The position numbers and the translations under genes are program-made. This document shows, piece by piece, positions 29,743 through 39,537 of a stretch of 64,000 nt of DNA (the first letter of the stretch is position 1; each line of letters begins with the position of its first letter). The stretch comes from DATKDF01 sp963752045 (GTDB taxonomy: Bacteria; Acidobacteriota; Vicinamibacteria; Vicinamibacterales; SCN-69-37). The notes under the pieces are model-generated. The model made no database searches. It was not told the origin of the DNA and saw nothing but the letters and a program-made list of their open reading frames with translations. Location: contig CAVVWN010000008.1 of assembly GCA_963752045.1 (NCBI GenBank), positions 310,001 to 374,000 of the forward strand, read 5' to 3'.

Positions 29743-32344
29743 CTAGGTCCTGCGGGCGCCTGGGAGGGCCTTGACGGCCTCTTCGACTTGCTCTGCAAGC
29801 GTCCCGTAGTCTGCGCCTTCCGCGACGATCGCCGGGCCGAACGTGACCCGGACAGGACCACGTTTCGGAAACCGCATCCCGCGACGCAACACCGCGTCGA
29901 GCCCGTCGAGTCGCACCGGGACGATTGGCAGGCCCAACCGGGCCCCAATCATGCCTACTCCCGGCCGGAACCGCGCGATCTCTCCGGTCATCGTGCGCTC
30001 ACCCTCCGGGAAAATGAGGATGCAGTAGCCGCCTGCGGCGACCTCGCCCATGTACCTGAGCGCGTGGCGCGTGCCGGCCTCCCGCTGAGGCAGCGGAAAC
30101 GCGTTGAAGAACTGGCAGGCCAGGTAATAGCTGAGGCTGTTGGTGCTCCAGGCCTTCCAGCCGTACTTCGTCCGGTTGAAGTGCGCAGCAAAGAGCTCCT
30201 TGGCCATGGCCGGCGCAACCCGGTAGCGCCACGCCGCCGGAAGCGAGAGGAGGATGGCGGGAACGTCGAGCAGACTCTGGTGATTGGACGCGAAGATGAC
30301 CGGTGCCCGAAGGTCCGCGAGGTGCTCGAGGCCGGCCGTTTCGATGTGCATGAAGATCCTGCCGAGCGGCAGGATCCACGTCGGCAGGCTGACGCGCCTC
30401 AGCCACCACGACGGTCGCGTCCGGTTCCAGGCGGGGAAGGGGAAGGCGCCTCCGGCCGTGTCGTGATCGGTGTCGGCCGGTTGCGCGGCGCCCGCCGCGT
30501 CAGCAGCCCGTGGCAGGCCTGCGGTGACCGATGTGTCGGCGACGAGCGACCCCAGGTCGGCCACGGTCGTCGCCGAGGCCAGTTGGGACTCGTCGAGCGT
30601 CGTCTGAAACGCCTCTTCGAGGGCCATCAGAAGCTCGACCCTGTCGAGGGACGTGAGGCCGAGCTCGGCGAGCGACGTGTCGGCGGTGACCGGCCGTCCC
30701 GAGGCGAAGCGAGCGACGACGTCGGTTACCGACTGACCGGAGGTGCCGTGCGTGGGTGCCGGCAGTTCGCCGCTCGCCCAGCGCTGAATTTCCCGCCGCT
30801 TCAGCTTGGCCGTGCCTTCGGTCCGCGGCAGGGTCTCGCCCGGCCAGATCGCCGCGCTCCGCACCCGCTGGTGGTTCTCGAGCCCGGCGTTGGTTCCGCG
30901 CACGATGGCTTCCACGTCGGCGCCCGGCTCGACCACGAGGACGGCGTGCACGCGTTCCTCGCCGTCGACGGGCACGCCCACCACGGCCGCGTCGAGCACG
31001 CCCGGCTGCGCGAGGATGGCGCGTTCGACGTCTTCGGGGAAGACGTTCAGGCCGTCGGGCGTGACGATCATCTCCTTCTTCCGGCCCTTGATGACGAGCC
31101 GGCCTGCGCCGTCGATTTCGCCGATGTCACCCGTGTGAAACCAGCCGTCGGTAAAGGCTTCAGCGGGATGGATCGGCGTCGGACTGCCGGCCTGGAAGTA
31201 CCCGGTCGTGACGTTGTCGCCGCGCACGAGGATCTCGCCGTCCGGCGCGATGCGCACCTCGACGCCCGCGATCGGCGTGCCCACCGTGCCTTTCGACGCG
31301 CGGAACGGGTGGTTGAGCGTCACGACCGGCGCGGTCTCCGTCAGTCCGTACCCCTGCACCACGACGAATCCGAGCTTGCGCCAGAACGCCTCGAGATCCG
31401 GATCGAGCGGCGCCGCTCCGACGAGGAGCGCCCAGAACTTCCAGCCGAAGAGTCGATGCACACGGCGGTACCGCCACCATCGCCACAGCCAGTGGCGGCC
31501 GGCGAGCTGGTCGGGTTCCAGGGTCTCCGGCGCCAGACGCTCCACGTGGTGCCTCAGCACGTCGAGCACCTTGGGCACCGAGACCAGCACCGACACGCGG
31601 CGCGACTTGATCTGCCGCACGATCTCGGTTGGGCTGTACCCGTGCGAGAACACGACCGTTCCGCCGAGCATCGGGGGGACGAACGTGGCGAGAGACTGTC
31701 CGAACATGTGACTGAGCGGCAGGAGGTTCAGGAAACGAACCGGATGAAAGGGCCGCTCGTACCGCAAGTACTTCTTCACCTCGCGCTCGATCGGGACGAT
31801 GTTGGCGAGGACGTTCCGGTGGGTGATGGTCACGCCCTTGGGATCGCCGGTGGCCCCGGAGGTGAAGATGATCTCGACGAGTGAGCCCGGTTGCGCCTTC
31901 CAGGGCTCGGGCTCCGGCTCGCCCGGTCGCACGGTCGGCTCGTCCCCGAGGCTGATGCAGTCGGCGAGCCGCCAGACGGGCGCGGGGACGGTCGGCCGGC
32001 GGTGCCACTTCGTCGCCGACAAGCACGGCCCGAGCCGAGACGATGCCGGCGATTCGAGCCACGAGGTCCGCCGAGGCACGAAAGTCCACCGGGACGATGA
32101 CGACACCGGCGCGCATGGCCCCCCACATGGCCGCCACCCATTCGTTCCGGTTCTCCGACCAGATGACGATGTGCTCGCCGGGCGCGAGTCCCTCGGCCAC
32201 CAGCCGTCGGTGAAACGCCTTCGCCGCCGACGCCAGCTCGCGGTACGTCGCCTGGCGCACCGAGTAGCCGTTGTCGTGTACCAGGAACGGCCCGTCGAGT
32301 CTGGCAAAGTCCTCGAAGAAGTCGAGGAGCGTGTTCCGGACCAT
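29743..32344 (-). pseudogene. acyl-activating enzyme / ACP / PlsC acyltransferase fusion, frameshifted
   Basis: A multi-domain protein of about 865 residues. An AMP-binding domain (LLDFFEDFARLDGPFLVHDN; then IIFTSGATGDPKGVTITHRN; GYGLTETAPVVTLN) is followed by an acyl-carrier domain with the Ser in LAELGLTSLDRVELLMALEE, and by a PlsC domain (FASNHQSLLDVP, IFPEGERTMTGEIARFRPG). It resembles 2-acyl-GPE acyltransferase/acyl-ACP synthetase proteins that load and transfer fatty acids at the membrane. The frame changes at about 31980-32000 within a C/G-rich run, so the N-terminal ~115 residues are out of frame with the rest. Start is ATG at 32344. Confidence 0.8.
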
Positions 32345-32445
32345 GCGGACATAATACGGGGACACGGAACGTCCTGCGTGGCTCGTGCTCGGCGTCGGTC
32401 GAGCGAGATGAGACTGACGGTGTTCCGGCGACATGGAGGAGAGGC

Positions 32446-33348
32446 ATGCGAAAGTCGGGGATGACGACGCTTGCGGCAGTGGTGGTGGCCGGCACGGTGC
32501 TGGGAGCCCAGGCGCCTGCGCAGGGAGGCGGTCGCGGTCAGCAGGTTCCGCCGGTCGAGGTGGCGTGGAATGACGCGCTGCCGCCGGGGACGGCCGACCA
32601 TGTGACGCGCGCGCTGGCCGAGTCGTCGCGTCACGGCGAGTGGGTGGACATCAGGATGTCCGATGGCACGGCGCTCAACTCGTGGGTCGTGTATCCGGAG
32701 CGCGCAGACAAGGCCGGCGTGGTCCTTGTCATTCACGACATCCGCGGCATGAGCGACTACGCCCGGGCGCTTGCCGACCAGCTCGCGCAGGACGGCTTCA
32801 TCGCGATCGCACCCGACTTTCTGTCGGGCAAGGGGCCCGACGGCGGCGGCACGGCTTCACTCGGCGCCGCGGTGGGCCAGACGATGCGGACGCTCACCGT
32901 CGCCGACGTCGTCAGCCGGCTCAATGCCGCGATGGAGTACGGCAAGTCGCTTCCGGCCTCGAACGGCAAGACCGGGGTCGTGGGGTTCTGCTGGGGCGGC
33001 ACCCAGAGTTTCGCCTACGCGCTGGCCCAGAACGGGCTGAATGCGGCGGTGGTCTACTACGGCAACGTGCCCGGCTCGTCGGCCGATTCGGTGCCGGAGG
33101 CCGAGATGGCCAACATCGCGGCGCCGGTGCTCGGCCTGTATGCCGGCAACGACGCGCGCATCAACAGCACGCTGCCGCCGACGATTGCCGCGATGATGAA
33201 GCTCGGCAAGACCTACGAGTTCCACACCTTCGAAGGCGCCGGGCACGGCTTCATGTTCAGCCAGGCCGGCGCCGCCGGCGCGAACCTGAGCGCGGCCGAG
33301 CACGCCTGGCCCATCACGCTCAGGTTCTTCCGGAATCACCTGCGATAG
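32446..33348 (+). CDS. exported dienelactone hydrolase-family protein
   Basis: A 300-residue protein with a signal peptide (TTLAAVVVAGTVLGAQAPAQ). The DLH fold is shown by LVIHDIRGMSDYARALADQL, the nucleophile Cys in GVVGFCWGGTQSFAYALA, an acid in LGLYAGNDARINSTLP and the His in FEGAGHGFMF. DLH members open lactone rings, but exported forms have unknown substrates. It is divergent from the acyltransferase gene and convergent with the barrel protein gene. Confidence 0.85.
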   Translation: MRKSGMTTLAAVVVAGTVLGAQAPAQGGGRGQQVPPVEVAWNDALPPGTADHVTRALAESSRHGEWVDIRMSDGTALNSWVVYPERADKAGVVLVIHDIRGMSDYARALADQLAQDGFIAIAPDFLSGKGPDGGGTASLGAAVGQTMRTLTVADVVSRLNAAMEYGKSLPASNGKTGVVGFCWGGTQSFAYALAQNGLNAAVVYYGNVPGSSADSVPEAEMANIAAPVLGLYAGNDARINSTLPPTIAAMMKLGKTYEFHTFEGAGHGFMFSQAGAAGANLSAAEHAWPITLRFFRNHLR

Positions 33349-33376
33349 AGCGATCTCGAGCAGGGTCCGGGGCGGG

Positions 33377-34024
33377 TCAGCGGACGCTCACGCCGACGGC
33401 GATGACCATCACCGTCTGCTTGCCTCGCGCGCCGACCACGGCGGTCGGTTCCGAAGGGCGTGTGGCATAGAAGCGCACGTCGAACGTGAAGGCCAGGTGC
33501 GGCCGCGTGAACCAGCGCCCGCCGCCGCCGTAGTTGAGGGTCATGGCGCGCGCGCCGTCCGGCGAATCGACGTCATCCCACGTGTCGAACGCCAGCGGGC
33601 CGATGCCGCCCGACAGATAGCTCCAGCCGTCGCGGTGGCCGAAGTTGAGCGACACGTGGGCCGAGAGGCTCTCGAAGCGCCTCGCCATCGTACGGGCCGG
33701 CGTGGTGTCGTCGACCGGAATGATGTCCGCGTGTGCCGTCGAGTAGAGCCACTCGCCGCCGACGCCGAGCGCCCAGCCCCGACGACGGATCGGATAGATG
33801 TGTGCGCCCGCCGAGATGCCCAGCCCGCGCCCCGGCAGTTGTGAGGGATTCACGCCGAGGCTCGCTGCCGTTTGCTCACTCTGGCCGAGCAGAGGAAACG
33901 CGCCACGCACGTCCACGACGTACAGCGAGAGTGGATCGCGCGGCGGCGCCTGGGCCGACGCGGCCGGCGGCCCCACGAGGCCGATGAGCGCGACCACCAC
34001 GGCGGCGACTGCCGGTCGGAGCAT
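33377..34024 (-). CDS. outer-membrane beta-barrel-like protein
   Basis: A 215-residue exported protein: signal peptide (AVAAVVVALIGLVGPPAASA), then alternating beta-strand pattern (GRGLGISAGAHIYPIRRRGW, ALGVGGEWLYSTAHADIIPV, FESLSAHVSLNFGHRDGWSY, LSGGIGPLAFDTWDD) and a final strand ending with VGVSVR. This suggests a small OmpW/OmpA-like barrel. ATG 34024 is preferred because it directly precedes the signal peptide. Function unknown. Confidence 0.65.
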   Translation of the reverse strand: MLRPAVAAVVVALIGLVGPPAASAQAPPRDPLSLYVVDVRGAFPLLGQSEQTAASLGVNPSQLPGRGLGISAGAHIYPIRRRGWALGVGGEWLYSTAHADIIPVDDTTPARTMARRFESLSAHVSLNFGHRDGWSYLSGGIGPLAFDTWDDVDSPDGARAMTLNYGGGGRWFTRPHLAFTFDVRFYATRPSEPTAVVGARGKQTVMVIAVGVSVR

Positions 34025-34058
34025 CACCGGAGAGCGTACACCAGATACAATCCGCGTC

Positions 34059-35012
34059 ATGCCGCTCGTCACGCTCGATGCCATTCACGATGCCGCCGCG
34101 CGCATCAGCGCGACTGCCCGACGGACGCCGGTGCTCGACGCCTCGCACCTGGCCGAACGCCCCCTGTGGTTCAAGTGCGAGTCGCACCAGCCGGGTGGCG
34201 CGTTCAAGATCCGCGGGGCGACGAACATGCTCATGCGTCTCGATGCCGAGGCGAGGGCGCGCGGCGTCATCACGTACTCGTCGGGCAACCACGGTCAGGC
34301 CGTTTCGCTGGCTGCGTCGCGGCTCGGCGTCGCGGCGGTCATCGTGATGCCGACAACGGCCCCGGCCGTCAAGGTGGCAGGGGTCAAGCGCTGGGGCGCG
34401 GAGATCATCCAGGAGGGCACGACGTCGCTCGACCGGAAGATCCGCGCCGAAGCCGAAGCGGCCTCGCGCGGCCTGACGATGGTGCCGCCATTCGATCATC
34501 CGTGGATCATCGAAGGCCAGGGTACATGCGGACTCGAAATCCTCGACCAGGTTCGCGGTGCCGACATCGTCGTCGCGCCCATCGGCGGTGGCGGGCTCAT
34601 TTCAGGCGTCGCCGCCGCGATTCGCCAGACACAGCCCGACACACGGATTGTGGGCGTCGAGCCGGCCGGCGCCGCCAAGATGACGGCATCGCTCGCCGCC
34701 GGTCATCCCGTCACGATCGACCGGGCGGTCAGCATTGCCGACGGTCTGATTCCCGTGCGGCCGGGCGACCTCACGTTCGCGCACACGCAGGCCTTCGTCG
34801 ACCACGTCGTCACGGTGACCGACGAGCAGATCGCGCGCGCCGCGCTCTGGCTCTTCCACGAGGCCAAGCAGGTCGTCGAACCGAGCGGGGCTGCCAGTGT
34901 CGCGGCGGTGTTATGGCCGGAGGAGGACAGCCAGCTGGCCGATCGGCGGGCCCGGGTCGTGGCCATCCTCAGCGGCGGCAACGTCGCGCCTGACACGCTC
35001 GCGGCGCTCTGA
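34059..35012 (+). CDS. threonine/serine dehydratase (PLP)
   Basis: A 317-residue fold-type II PLP enzyme without a C-terminal ACT domain. The PLP Lys is in KCESHQPGGAFKIRGATNML, the phosphate-binding substrate loop in VITYSSGNHGQAVSLAASRL, and the Gly-rich loop in VVAPIGGGGLISGVAAAI. This short form matches catabolic threonine ammonia-lyase or serine racemase/dehydratase types. It converts threonine or serine to the 2-oxo acid and ammonia. The start at ATG 34059 gives the standard N-terminus. Confidence 0.9.
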   Translation: MPLVTLDAIHDAAARISATARRTPVLDASHLAERPLWFKCESHQPGGAFKIRGATNMLMRLDAEARARGVITYSSGNHGQAVSLAASRLGVAAVIVMPTTAPAVKVAGVKRWGAEIIQEGTTSLDRKIRAEAEAASRGLTMVPPFDHPWIIEGQGTCGLEILDQVRGADIVVAPIGGGGLISGVAAAIRQTQPDTRIVGVEPAGAAKMTASLAAGHPVTIDRAVSIADGLIPVRPGDLTFAHTQAFVDHVVTVTDEQIARAALWLFHEAKQVVEPSGAASVAAVLWPEEDSQLADRRARVVAILSGGNVAPDTLAAL

Positions 35013-35143
35013 GCCCGCGGTGGGAGGCACTCCTGCCGCCAGCGGTTCATCGTCGTTTCGTTACATCCTCGCGGCCATCAGGGGGGTAGTATGGAGGGGC
35101 CGACACCAAACGGCTGCCAACAACCTCCAAGGCTGTATATCCC

Positions 35144-36496
35144 ATGCGCGCAACGATGGCCGAGACACTCGATCGACAATCGCTCGTCGATTGGTACAAC
35201 CGCAATCGCGCCCGGGCGGCGGAGCTCTTCGCACTCGTGGCCGACGAGGCGTATTTCACGCGGCCCATTGCCCTGCGCAATCCGATCGTCTTCTATGAGG
35301 GCCACCTGCCGGCCTTCAGCTTCAACACGCTGGTCAAGAAGGGACTCGGCCGGCCGAGCATCGACGCCCGTCTCGAGGACCTCTTCGCCCGTGGCATCGA
35401 TCCGCACGAGTCCGTCGTCGACGCGAGAGCGCGCGGGAACGAGGCCGACCTCTGGCCGAGCCGCGAACAGGTGCGGGAGTTTGTCGACGAGGCCGATCGG
35501 CAAGTACGCGACGCGATTCTGAACGGCGACATCGAACAGCCCGGTCATCCGCTGCTCGACCGCGGCGAGGCGGTGTTCAGCATCCTCGAACATGAGGCGA
35601 CCCACCTCGAGACGCTCATGTACATGTGGCACCGCCTGCCACTCGCCGAGAAGCGGCGGCCTGCCGGATACCAGCCGCAGGTGGAGGGACGATCGCCCAG
35701 GCACGCCTGGGTCGAGGTTCCTGCCGGCCGTGCCATGCTCGGCGTCGACCGCGGCACGCTGCCGTTCGCCTGGGACAACGAGATGCCGTCGTACGCCGAG
35801 GACGTTCCGGCGTTCGCGATGTACCAGCACGACGTCACAAACGCCGACTATCTCGACTTCGTCGACGCCGGCGGGTACGCAGATGCCCGGTGGTGGCAGC
35901 CGGAGGACTGGGTCTGGATCCGCGAGGAGGCGATCGGGCACCCGAGTTTCTGGGAACAGCAGGACGGGCGCTGGTTCTGGCGCGGCATGTTCGACCGCGT
36001 GCCGCTGCCCGAGTCGTGGCCGGTGTGGGTCAGTCACGCCGAGGCGAGCGCGTACGCGCGCTGGAAGGGCCTGCGGCTGCCGACCGAGGCGGAGTTCCAG
36101 CGGGCGGCCTTTGGCTCGCCTGCGGGCGAGCCCCGGCGGTACCCGTGGGGCAACGAACCGGCCGATCCGTCTCGCGGCGTGTTCGATTTTTCCTCGTGGG
36201 ACCCGGAGCCGGCCGGCACCCACAGGCACGGGCGCAGCGCCTGGGGCGTCGACGATCTGGTCGGCAACGGCTGGGAATGGACGTCCACCGAGTTCGCCCC
36301 GTTTCCGGGGTTCGCCGTGCTGCCGTCCTACCCGGAGTACTCGGCCGAGTTTTTCGACGGTCAGCACTACGTGATGAAAGGCGGCTCGCCTGCCACGGTC
36401 GTGGAGCTGCTGCGACCCTCGTTCCGGAACTGGTTCCGCGGACGCTATCCGTACGTCTATTCGAGCTTTCGCTGCGTTCGAGGTGTTGAGAGGTGA
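35144..36496 (+). CDS. egtB: ergothioneine synthase EgtB-like (DinB + FGE domains)
   Basis: A 450-residue protein. N-terminal DinB-like domain (residues ~10-170) has the iron-ligand motif ILEHEATHLETLMYMWHRLP; the C-terminal FGE-sulfatase domain contains WVEVPAGRAMLGVDRGTLPF, LRLPTEAEFQRAAFGSPAGE and GGSPATVVELLRPSFRNWFR. EgtB couples a thiol (gamma-Glu-Cys or Cys) to trimethylhistidine with oxygen and Fe(II). The gene overlaps egtD by 4 bp. No egtA or egtC gene is adjacent, which agrees with versions that use cysteine directly, though this is inference. SenA-type selenoneine synthase is an alternative, but no senB or senC neighbours are present. Confidence 0.87.
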   Translation: MRATMAETLDRQSLVDWYNRNRARAAELFALVADEAYFTRPIALRNPIVFYEGHLPAFSFNTLVKKGLGRPSIDARLEDLFARGIDPHESVVDARARGNEADLWPSREQVREFVDEADRQVRDAILNGDIEQPGHPLLDRGEAVFSILEHEATHLETLMYMWHRLPLAEKRRPAGYQPQVEGRSPRHAWVEVPAGRAMLGVDRGTLPFAWDNEMPSYAEDVPAFAMYQHDVTNADYLDFVDAGGYADARWWQPEDWVWIREEAIGHPSFWEQQDGRWFWRGMFDRVPLPESWPVWVSHAEASAYARWKGLRLPTEAEFQRAAFGSPAGEPRRYPWGNEPADPSRGVFDFSSWDPEPAGTHRHGRSAWGVDDLVGNGWEWTSTEFAPFPGFAVLPSYPEYSAEFFDGQHYVMKGGSPATVVELLRPSFRNWFRGRYPYVYSSFRCVRGVER

Positions 36497-37485
36497 GCGG
36501 TCGGTCGTCGGCGCGCGTCTCGGCCCGGCCGCCGGCCGAAGAGGTCTCGACGAGGCAGTTTGCCCGGGACGTGGCTGCCTCCCTTACGCGCACCCCGCGG
36601 CAACTGCCGTCCCGGTACCTGTACGACGCGCTCGGGTCGGCGCTCTTCGAGGCCATCTGTCGGCTGCCGTGGTACCGCGTGACGCGCGCCGAGACGACGC
36701 TGCTCGAGCGACACGGCGCGGATATCCTCTCGGCCACCGCGCCGCTCACGGACATCGTCGAGCTCGGCCCGGGCAGCGGCGAGAAGCTGGCGACGCTCAT
36801 GCGCGCCCGGCCGCCTGCGACCCCACTCCTGCGCGTGCACCTCGTCGATGTCTCGGCCGCCGCGCTCGCGCGTGCCTCCGGCCTGCTCGCGGGATTCCCC
36901 GACGTCCGGGTCGTGCTTCACCAGGCGCCCTACGAGGTGGGCATCTCGGAGGCCGGCCACGCGCAATCGGGGCCCGGCCGCACGCTCGGATTGTTCCTCG
37001 GCTCCAATCTCGGCAACTTCGACCCGCCTCGTTCCTCGGAGCTCCTGCGGCAGATCCATGACGCGCTTCGGCCGGGCGACCTGTTCCTGCTCGGTACCGA
37101 TCTCGTCAAGCCCGAGCGCGATCTGCTGCTGGCCTACGACGATCCGCTGCAGGTTACGGCGGCCTTCAACCGCAACCTGCTGGTCCGCATCAACCGGGAG
37201 CTCGGCGGCACGTTCGACCTGGGGAGCTTCAGGCATCGGGCCGTGTGGAATGCGGCCGCGTCCAGAGTCGAGATGCACCTGGTCAGCACGCGGCCGCAAC
37301 GCATCCGGATCCCCGGCGCCGATCTCGAGCTCACGATGACTGAAGGCGAGACGATCTGGACCGAGAGCTCCTACAGGTACACGCTCGCCGGTGTGGCGGA
37401 GATGCTCGCACGCGCCGGCTTCAGCGCCCGGGAGGCCTGGGTGGACGGCCCAGCCCAGTTCGCCCTCACGCTCGTCGAACGCTGA
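36493..37485 (+). CDS. egtD: L-histidine N-alpha-methyltransferase EgtD
   Basis: A 330-residue SAM-dependent methyltransferase making hercynine from histidine. Family blocks are ALFEAICRLPWYRVTRAETT, TDIVELGPGSGEKLATLM (SAM site), FLGSNLGNFDPPRSSELLRQ, LGTDLVKPERDLLLAYDD, FNRNLLVRINRELGG and ESSYRYTLAGVAEMLARAGF. It is translationally coupled to egtB (GTGA). Together they make a minimal ergothioneine operon. Confidence 0.92.
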   Translation: MSGRSSARVSARPPAEEVSTRQFARDVAASLTRTPRQLPSRYLYDALGSALFEAICRLPWYRVTRAETTLLERHGADILSATAPLTDIVELGPGSGEKLATLMRARPPATPLLRVHLVDVSAAALARASGLLAGFPDVRVVLHQAPYEVGISEAGHAQSGPGRTLGLFLGSNLGNFDPPRSSELLRQIHDALRPGDLFLLGTDLVKPERDLLLAYDDPLQVTAAFNRNLLVRINRELGGTFDLGSFRHRAVWNAAASRVEMHLVSTRPQRIRIPGADLELTMTEGETIWTESSYRYTLAGVAEMLARAGFSAREAWVDGPAQFALTLVER

Positions 37486-37572
37486 GCCGCCAATGCCGGC
37501 GCCCGCCGGTCGTCCGGCCGGCCGGTTTGTCGGCGTTCTCGCCTTGGCTGTACGATAGCCGCGCGCGTTTCT

Positions 37573-39537
37573 ATGTGCGGGATCTTCGGTTTCGTCGGCG
37601 CTCCCGGTGCCGTCGGGGACAATTCCTCCATTCAGCAGGCGGTCCGCGCCCTGATTCGACTGTCGGAGCCGCGAGGCCGCGAGGCGACCGGGCTGGCCCT
37701 GGCGCTCCCCGACGAGATCGCCGTCTACCGTCGCCCGATGGCGCCCAGTCGCGTGCTCGCGCACCCGGGCTTCCAGCGATTCCTGGATGAGACGATCCCG
37801 GCAGGGCAGGTGTCTCTTGCCGAATCCGAGCTGGCGGTTCTGGGACATTGCCGGCTCGTGACCAACGGGACCCAGGCGATCGAGGCGAACAACCAGCCCG
37901 TACTCACCGACCGCGTCGTCGGTGTGCACAACGGGATCATCACCAATCCGAATGCGTTGCTCGACGAGCTCGGCACGCACGCTGATGCGGTCGAGCTCGA
38001 TTCCGAGGCACTGTTCCGGCATGTCTCCGCCGGACTCACCGCGCACGGTTGCCTCGACCGTGCGCTCGAGACCACCTTCGCGCGGCTCGAAGGCGAAGCC
38101 TCGATCGCGATGCTCGCGCGGGAGGAGAACGAGCTCGTGCTCGCCACCAACAGCGGATGCCTCTATTACGCCGAGGCGGCGGACCGGCGTATCGTGGCGT
38201 TTGCCTCCGAGGCGTACATCCTCGAGAAGTTCCTCCAGGGTGGCTACCTCTGGCCCGGCGAGGCCGCCGTCAGGCACCTTCAGCCGGGCCGCGCGCTCCG
38301 CGTGGCGCTCGGCACAGGCACCGGCGTCGGGCTGGAGCTCGGCAGCCGGAACGGCGACCGGACCGAGGCTGGCCGGCCTGCCGCCGCAGGAGCGGGGCCG
38401 CAGGCCACGAGGCGGAGGGCGCTCGTCGAGCGCACGCACGCGCAGGGCGACCTGCGGCGATGTTCGAAGTGCATTCTGCCGGCAACCCATCCGTTCATCA
38501 CGTTCGACGACGACGGTGTCTGCAATCTCTGCCACGAGCACGAGACGCAGCAGGTCGCCGGCCGCGAGGCGCTCCTTCGCGAGCTGGACCGCCATCGCCG
38601 CTCGGACGGCAGCCCGGATTGCATCGTGGCCTTCAGCGGTGGGCGCGACAGTTCCTACGGGCTTCACCTGCTCAAGGCCGAGCTCGGGATGACGCCGCTC
38701 GCCTTCACGTACGACTGGGGGCTCGTCACCGACCTGGCGCGTCGGAACCAGGCGAGGCTCTGCGGCGCGCTCGGTGTCGAGCACGTGATCCGCGCCGCGA
38801 ACATCCCGGCGCAGCGTCGCTACATCCGGAAGAACCTCGAGGCGTGGCTGGCGCGGCCGCGCCTCGGCATGATTCCGATCTTCATGGCCGGCGACAAGTT
38901 CTTCTACAGCCATGCCCGGGAGCTGAAGCGCGAGACCGGGATCGACCTCGTCGTCTTCTGTGCCGGCAACGAGCTCGAGCGCACGCCCTTCAAGACCGGT
39001 TTTGCCGGCGTGCGCGAGAACAACTACAGCAACCGCCTGTTCGGCCTGGCGATGGCCAAGAAACTCCAGCTCGCGGCGTACTACGGGCGGCAGTTTCTCG
39101 CCAACCCCCGGTATTTCAACGAGTCGCTCGGCAACAGCTTCCGGTCCTTCCACGCCACGTTCGTCGGCGTCGACGACTTTCTCTACCTCTACAACTACGA
39201 GCCGTGGGAGGAGGAGACGATCAACCGCACGCTCATCGATCGGTACGGCTGGGAGACGTCGCCCGAGTCGTCGAATACCTGGCGCATCGGCGACGGCTAC
39301 ACCGCCTTCATCAACTACGTCTACCACCGCGTGGCGGGCTTCAGCGAGTTCGATGCCTTCCGCAGCCACCAGATCCGCGACGGCGTGCTCGACCGGGCGA
39401 CGGCGCTCGCGCTCGCGGAGGCCGACAACCGGCCGCGGCTCGGCGAGCTCCGCGAGTTCGCGCGTCTCATCGGCTTCAACCTGGAGGAAGTGCTCTCGCG
39501 GGTCGACGAGATCCCGAAGATACGCCCCAGGGCATGA
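37573..39537 (+). CDS. class II glutamine amidotransferase fused to N-acetyl sugar amidotransferase
   Basis: A 654-residue two-domain enzyme. Residues 1-255 are a GATase II domain with nucleophile Cys2 (MCGIFGFVGAPG) and EPRGREATGLAL, GHCRLVTNGT and GVHNGIITNPNALLDELG. Residues ~285-654 are an ATP-pyrophosphatase of the WbpG/PseA type: a Cys4 zinc knuckle from CSKCILPATHPF to CNLCHEHE, P-loop VAFSGGRDSSYGL and the MAGDKFFYSHARELKRETGI block. It is probably an amidotransferase making amidino or amidated sugars for surface polysaccharide. These activities are normally on two proteins (HisH-like plus WbpG); here they are fused with a different GATase type. First gene of a four-gene operon. Confidence 0.85.
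   Translation: MCGIFGFVGAPGAVGDNSSIQQAVRALIRLSEPRGREATGLALALPDEIAVYRRPMAPSRVLAHPGFQRFLDETIPAGQVSLAESELAVLGHCRLVTNGTQAIEANNQPVLTDRVVGVHNGIITNPNALLDELGTHADAVELDSEALFRHVSAGLTAHGCLDRALETTFARLEGEASIAMLAREENELVLATNSGCLYYAEAADRRIVAFASEAYILEKFLQGGYLWPGEAAVRHLQPGRALRVALGTGTGVGLELGSRNGDRTEAGRPAAAGAGPQATRRRALVERTHAQGDLRRCSKCILPATHPFITFDDDGVCNLCHEHETQQVAGREALLRELDRHRRSDGSPDCIVAFSGGRDSSYGLHLLKAELGMTPLAFTYDWGLVTDLARRNQARLCGALGVEHVIRAANIPAQRRYIRKNLEAWLARPRLGMIPIFMAGDKFFYSHARELKRETGIDLVVFCAGNELERTPFKTGFAGVRENNYSNRLFGLAMAKKLQLAAYYGRQFLANPRYFNESLGNSFRSFHATFVGVDDFLYLYNYEPWEEETINRTLIDRYGWETSPESSNTWRIGDGYTAFINYVYHRVAGFSEFDAFRSHQIRDGVLDRATALALAEADNRPRLGELREFARLIGFNLEEVLSRVDEIPKIRPRA

Noticed and set aside
35144..36496. 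Formylglycine-generating enzyme for the cassette sulfatase
   Set aside because: It has a DinB domain with the HxxxH iron site and overlaps egtD, so EgtB is the better reading; FGE proper lacks the DinB domain.
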